Source: Microcystis elabens FACHB-917 (GTDB taxonomy: Bacteria > Cyanobacteriota > Cyanobacteriia > PCC-6307 > Cyanobiaceae). From it: DNA of 36,913 bases. Of this stretch, positions 33,160 to 36,913 are shown piece by piece. The stretch lies in assembly GCF_014698445.1 (NCBI RefSeq), contig NZ_JACJSZ010000032.1, positions 1 to 36,913 on the forward strand. The letters are read 5' to 3'. The position numbers and the translations under genes were made by a program. A model generated the notes under the pieces. It was not told the DNA's origin and made no database searches. It worked only from the letters and a program-made list of their open reading frames with translations. Each line of letters opens with the position of its first letter. Position 1 is the first letter of the stretch.

Positions 33160-34382
33160 GCCACGGATGATTCCACCTGTTGCTCGAGGATCGGGCTGCG
33201 GCAGCTCAGGGCCCAGGGCCGGCCGGCGAGCAGGCGCTGGGCGAGCTGCAGCGAAGCTCGCCAGCGGGCTTCCAGCAGGGGCAGGGGGGCAGGGTCGCTG
33301 ATCTGCAGCAGCAGGGGCTGGGTACTGGGATGGCCGGCGAGCAGGCGGCTGAGCTCGATGGGCAGGGCACTGGCTGAACCGGCGCGATGCAGCAGGGGCT
33401 GGGTGTCTGGGGCGCAGACGGCGAGGCGGCGCTGGGCTGCGGCCAGCAGGGCGGCATCGGGCGCGGCCAGAAACTGACGCAGATCGGCCACGAAATCGGG
33501 CAGGCCGTAGCGCTGCCAGAGCTGCTGGCCGGCGCTCTGCATCCCCGCCAGGCGGCTGCCATCGCGGCATAGGGCTTCCAGCTGAGCCGGCAGAGCGGCC
33601 ACGGCTTCCGGTGTTTCCGGCACCACCAGCGCCGCCTGGCGCCAGAGAGCGGGATCCCCGGGCAAGGCGAGGGTGTCGGCGAGGATTACAGGGATAGCGC
33701 CATAGCCCAGGGCTTCCCAAAGCCGGATCGAATTGGGGCCACTGCCGGAGGGGCAGAGGGCAAACACGCTCTGCTGCAGGGCTTCCGCGTAGCTGCTGGC
33801 TTCTTTACTGACTTCGGCATGGCGCTGGGCATCAGCAACCTGGCCGTGCACCTGCTCGCGATACACCACCTGCTCGAAGTGCCATTCGCGGCGCGATTCG
33901 AGCAGGGCATCGGCGCGGGGCGGCAGGGCCAGGATCCACTGGCGCACGGGGGTGAGGTAGAGCTCGGGGCGGTAGACGCCCTGGAAGCTGTAGAGCCAGC
34001 GGCGCTGCGGCAGCGGCACCCCATCCGCGGGGGCGGGATGGGTGGCGCAGCGCACCGGATAGAGCGGGAAGGGATGGATGCGCAGGCCCTGGTGATGCCA
34101 GAGGCCCGTGGTGGTGTGGCTCCAGAACAGATCGGTGACGCCGCAGCGGCGCAGGAGGGCGGCGTGCTGCAGCATCTCGATGTGCTGGCCCACGGTGGCC
34201 AGGGGCTGCTGGGCGGGGCCGCTGGCGAAGGGCGCTGGCGGCGGCGGATGGTCGCGGGCGACATCGATCCAGCTGGCCCAGGGGAAAGGCAGGTAACCGC
34301 TGATCGCACCTAGCTGCTCAGCGGCATAGGCCTCAGTGGCGTTGGGCCTTTGCCAGGGGAGGGAGGTGGCCGGTGGAGGCAC
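33129..34382 (-). CDS. Exostosin/GT47-family glycosyltransferase-like protein
   Basis: The 417-residue protein contains the exostosin C-terminal signature: SSYAEALQQSVFALCPSGSG, PNSIRLWEALGYGAIPVILA, DTLALPG. Before it is the DLFWSHTTTG / RWLYSFQGVYR region that forms the first half of the GT-B fold. GT47-type proteins in bacteria transfer sugars onto cell-surface or O-antigen-like polymers. The last 70 or so residues (LPIELSRLLAGHPSTQPLLL onward) are less typical and may be a lineage-specific extension. The start ATG is at 34380-34382. The upstream neighbour is a divergent HTH protein about 100 bp away. Confidence 0.8.
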   Translation of the reverse strand: MPPPATSLPWQRPNATEAYAAEQLGAISGYLPFPWASWIDVARDHPPPPAPFASGPAQQPLATVGQHIEMLQHAALLRRCGVTDLFWSHTTTGLWHHQGLRIHPFPLYPVRCATHPAPADGVPLPQRRWLYSFQGVYRPELYLTPVRQWILALPPRADALLESRREWHFEQVVYREQVHGQVADAQRHAEVSKEASSYAEALQQSVFALCPSGSGPNSIRLWEALGYGAIPVILADTLALPGDPALWRQAALVVPETPEAVAALPAQLEALCRDGSRLAGMQSAGQQLWQRYGLPDFVADLRQFLAAPDAALLAAAQRRLAVCAPDTQPLLHRAGSASALPIELSRLLAGHPSTQPLLLQISDPAPLPLLEARWRASLQLAQRLLAGRPWALSCRSPILEQQVESSVAQRWATTTNT

Positions 34383-34483
34383 GGCTCAAAGGGTTCGGTC
34401 AGGTCGGATGGGGTGATGGGAATGTCACAGCCCAACTCATCCCATTGCACCGTAGAGGTGAGCAGGCTTGATAGGCTGTGTTG

Positions 34484-34774
34484 ATGGTCCATTATCACCA
34501 GCGTGAGCAGGCGATCCAGCGCTGCCTGGAGCAGGGAGAGTCGCCGGCACAGGTGGCGGCGGAGCTCGGGGTAGCGGCTTCCACGCTGCGGGGCTGGTTG
34601 CGGCTGGGGCGGCTGGAGCGAGAGCTGGCGGCGCTGCGGCAAGAGCGGGATGCGCAGCAGCAGCGGCAGGAGCAGCTGGTGGCTGAGCTGCAGCAGGCGG
34701 CGATGGCCCTCGCGGAGCTCAAGCAGTTGCTGGACCGGGAGCAGGATCAGGCAGCGGGCAGGGCTGCTGGCTGA
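34484..34774 (+). CDS. Small HTH plus coiled-coil protein
   Basis: An ATG at 34484 gives 96 residues. The first half is a helix-turn-helix of the transposase/Psq type: REQAIQRCLEQGESPAQVAA, ELGVAASTLRGWLRL. The second half is a Gln/Glu-rich leucine-zipper-like coiled coil (LERELAALRQERDAQQQRQE, QLVAELQQAA). The layout resembles OrfA proteins of IS3-like elements or a small regulator. No OrfB or inverted repeats are nearby, so a cluster-specific regulator or domesticated piece is possible. Its 3' end overlaps the end of the convergent methyltransferase by about 56 bp. Confidence 0.6.
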   Translation: MVHYHQREQAIQRCLEQGESPAQVAAELGVAASTLRGWLRLGRLERELAALRQERDAQQQRQEQLVAELQQAAMALAELKQLLDREQDQAAGRAAG

Positions 34775-35914
34775 GCGCGCGAGCTCGGCCGGCTAGCTCG
34801 TGTTCGGCAGCGGTCATGCGTGGCTGCAGGGGAGCGAGAGCCGCCCGCAGCTCGGGCGTGCTCCATCGCTGCTGGCGGGCCTGGATCAACAGCTGCAGCA
34901 GCTCTGGCACCAGGGGGTGGTTGGAGGGGATGGCGCCATGGCGCTCGAGCACCTCGGCCGGTGGCTCTGCGATCGGGCGCCAGTGCCGCACCAGGTCGGG
35001 ATAGACAGCGGCCAGGGCGCTGTTGTGATCGGCATTACTACCGGCGCCGTCACTGGCATCGAGGCCGGCGATCAGCAGCAGGCCGGTGGTGTGGGCATTG
35101 AGGCAGAGGATGGTGAGATCAGGGCGGTGCCGGCGCAGGATGGGCAGCAGCTTCCACACATCACCGGTCCAGGAGCTGGAGCGCCGCCGCCGGCGGGCCT
35201 GCACGGGTAGATGTCGTCGATCACGATCAGGCCCCAGGGGGCCATCACCCGCTCGGTGTTGAGCAGATCGCGTAGGGCGAACTCAAACAGGTGCATGCCA
35301 TCGATGAAGGCCAGCTCGGGAGCGGGCTGCAGCAGGGCAGGGGCCTGCTGGGCAAAGAAGGCATCGCTGCTGCTGGCCAGGATCCGTGCCGTGGCGGGCA
35401 GCTCGGTGGTGAGCCTGAGCTTGGGCCGCGGGTCAACGCCGATGGCAGGGCCGCTGGCGCAGGCGAGGCTGACACCCTGATCCACGCCGATTTCCAGATA
35501 GAGGGCGGGCTGCAGCCAGCGGTGCAACCAGGCCAGCAGCTTGTGTTTGGAGCAATCACCCCAGAGAACGTTTTCATCTTTGCTGCCCCCGAAGCCGGCG
35601 CGATTGGCGGCGTAGGCGGCGCTGAGCTGGAGGTAAATGGGCTCGGGGGTGGCCTCGCCCAGCAGGGAGGCGATGTCCTGCCAGCGCTGGATCGCTTCGC
35701 GGTGATCGCCCAGGGCCGTGCAGCGCTCGGCCTCCTGGATCAGCAGGGGCAGATGGGGTTGAATGCCACCGGGCAGGGCATGGTCGAGGGCGGCGTGCAG
35801 GTGATCGAGGGCGGGATCGGGTTGCTCAGCCAGCAGGAAGGCACGGCCGAGGTGCACGGGGGCGGTGGCATAGGCGGCCTGGGCTTTGGAGTTGCAGACA
35901 CTTTCAGCGGCCAT
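34719..35914 (-). pseudogene. TPR-linked SAM methyltransferase, split by a frameshift
   Basis: The gene starts best at an ATG at 35912-35914 (MAAESVCNSKAQAAYATAPV). It begins with TPR-like helices (LGRAFLLAEQPDPALDHLHA), then a Methyltransf_24-like domain: LYLEIGVDQGVSLACA, PELAFIDGMHLFEFALRDLL, APWGLIVIDDIYP. Near 35204-35207 (reverse strand CCCGTG) the frame must shift. The remainder, ARRRRRSSSWTGDVWKLLPI, LRRHRPDLTILCLNAHTTG, continues in the next frame and ends at 34719. One missing base restores a protein of about 398 residues. In the unshifted frame the product ends after a nonsense tail at 35072. Pseudogene, recent mutation or sequencing error are all possible. Confidence 0.75.
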
Positions 35915-36020
35915 CGCAGTGGGTTTCTGGTGGTCAAGGGGCGAGCCTGCCGGGTGAGCCGAGGTCTTGGACCGCAGAAACTGCCGGAAACTCAAGGAAC
36001 CTCACGATCTGCAGCCACGA

Positions 36021-36518
36021 TCATGACTGAGTGTTCGGCGGCCGGAGCTCTTCCAGCAACACCGCCAGCGCTTCACTCAGCTGGAGCCGGTTGCGGGATG
36101 TGTCTGCGAGGAGGAATCGGCATTGAGCAGCAAGGCATCCATTCTGGATTCGAGCTCGGCGAGCCGTTCGTTCTCTTTCTTCAGGAGCTTCAAGCGCTTC
36201 TCGCTTTCGAGCGATTCGATCCTCAGCTGCTTCGTACGCTTCCTGCTTTCGAGTTCTCTCTGCTCGATGTCGTAGACGGGACGCCAATTGAACATCGCCA
36301 ACAAGCGCCGCCAGGGCGGCAAGGTGGAGACCCATTCCGACCTGCTCATGGGCCGGGAGTCTGCGGAAGCGGGAGAGGTTGTCATCGCCGTAGTTGGTGG
36401 TGAACGAAATCAGCAGCAGCAGGGAGCCGGCCACAAGCGTTGACCATCCCTGGAGATCCAGCAGCCGGGGCGGCGGGACTGGAGCGGGCAGCTCCGGAAG
36501 GCTTTCAGCATCTGACAT
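36021..36518 (-). CDS. Membrane-anchored coiled-coil hypothetical protein
   Basis: The 165-residue protein has a Pro-rich N-terminus, one membrane segment (about 25-44, GWSTLVAGSLLLLISFTTNY), and a long charged helix (about 85-125, RHRAERTRKQEAYEAAEDRI and on). A more compact end (NGCLAAQCRFLLADTSRN, LQLSEALAVLLEEL) follows. It resembles other small cyanobacterial membrane proteins of unknown role. Another frame in the same DNA also yields a coiled-coil-like peptide, a consequence of charged-residue codons, and I judge it not real. The ATG at 36516-36518 is the natural start. A perfect 12-bp palindrome lies 38 bp upstream. Confidence 0.65.
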   Translation of the reverse strand: MSDAESLPELPAPVPPPRLLDLQGWSTLVAGSLLLLISFTTNYGDDNLSRFRRLPAHEQVGMGLHLAALAALVGDVQLASRLRHRAERTRKQEAYEAAEDRIARKREALEAPEERERTARRARIQNGCLAAQCRFLLADTSRNRLQLSEALAVLLEELRPPNTQS

Positions 36519-36913
36519 TACTGTAACCAGGGCGCACCCAACCGATGACGCGATGGTACTGCAGTACTAACTGCGATGGGTGCATGGTTTCGCGGGCTGA
36601 CGGCGGGCCTGGTGTCGTAGATGCCTGCAGCGAGGCTCGCTGGCTTCGGGATCACAGACACCAGATGTGGTGTGGTTTGATGAGGAATCAAAGTGTGTCG
36701 CGGAGAGCTTGACGGGGGGCAGAGAGCCACAGCACGGGTTGCCGCTGGACCGCGCTGGATAGAGCACCTGGGGCGACTCAGGGCTGGCGGCGGGCGCCCC
36801 GAGGCCCATTATTAGGGCTTGCTGAATTTCGTTCGAGGGCATTTCGGGCACGCCACAGGCAGCTTTCTCGGTCAGCAAGGCCAGGCGCATCGGATCTCAG
36901 TTTTACTCCTAGA
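36519..36913. other. Right-end stretch without a supported gene
   Basis: Apart from the palindrome at 36556 I see nothing convincing. A minus-strand frame starting near 36890 begins with a protein-like MRLALLTEKAACGVPEMPSN but soon becomes low-complexity. The beginning might belong to a gene remnant or the edge of a mobile element. There is no tRNA, terminator or known repeat. Confidence 0.4.
36556..36567. promoter_or_regulatory. 12-bp perfect palindrome upstream of the membrane coiled-coil gene
   Basis: GTACTGCAGTAC is fully self-complementary and lies 38 bp in front of the start at 36518. It could be a regulator-binding site; the sequence alone gives no protein assignment, and chance occurrence is possible. 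Confidence 0.3.

Noticed and set aside
35190..35215. Programmed -1 frameshift in the methyltransferase
   Set aside because: The site lacks a slippery heptamer and a downstream structure I can recognise; a simple indel is more likely.
36077..36385. Second minus-strand coiled-coil-like frame (DIEQRELESRKRTKQL...)
   Set aside because: It lies inside the 36021-36518 gene in another frame. The larger frame has a membrane segment and a structured C-terminus, so the smaller is probably a by-product of codons for charged residues.

Overview
The window looks like a chromosomal piece of a high-GC picocyanobacterium (Cyanobium or a freshwater/brackish Synechococcus-like strain). Supporting signs are the very high GC content, the order rplS - tRNA-Trp - a 62-residue protein matching the hyperconserved picocyanobacterial protein PSHCP - tRNA-Asp - gltX, cyanobacterial housekeeping families (YajQ-like, paraslipin, phosphotransacetylase-like, GltX, PolA, CysS) and a few HIP1 octamers (GCGATCGC at 4208, 13370 and 29472). 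The genus is inferred; the sequence alone does not fix it.

Region 1 (1-6150) is a decaying accessory zone. An IS66-type transposase running off the left edge abuts a Calx-beta/RTX surface protein that has lost its 5' end and contains an exact 681-bp tandem duplication. It is followed by three broken genes for secreted proteins of a family that ends in a VPGPLP-type C-terminal tag. Two of them are paralogous copies inside a direct duplication of about 600 bp. A VapC/Phd-type toxin-antitoxin pair with a palindromic operator-like site lies between the two copies.

Region 2 (6098-24473) is compact core genome. It holds a YajQ-like protein, a MAPEG protein, paraslipin facing an NfeD-like protein, a SLOG/DprA-like protein, a P-loop/DRTGG phosphotransacetylase-like protein, an SDR, methionine aminopeptidase, a small membrane protein, rplS, two tRNAs, the PSHCP-like gene with a strong terminator, gltX, two small hypotheticals and a proofreading-type polA. 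Next come a vanadium-dependent haloperoxidase, rfbD and rfbB (dTDP-rhamnose branch), and cysS, which appears translationally coupled to rfbB.

Region 3 (24709-36518) is a surface-glycan neighbourhood in which strands alternate. It encodes a WcbI-plus-sulfotransferase fusion, a GT61-type glycosyltransferase, a GT-B-like glycosyltransferase, an exostosin/GT47-like protein, two SAM methyltransferases (one frameshifted) and a helical-repeat-like protein. Several small coiled-coil proteins are interleaved with these enzymes. Two of the coiled-coil proteins share an almost identical helix, ELTLxQLHLVQEELExYFL, the best candidate here for an undescribed component such as an adaptor or scaffold helix. 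The rhamnose genes and the sulfotransferase suggest that a rhamnose-containing, sulfated and methylated surface polymer could be made nearby, but that is inference. The right end (36519-36913) holds no gene I can support.
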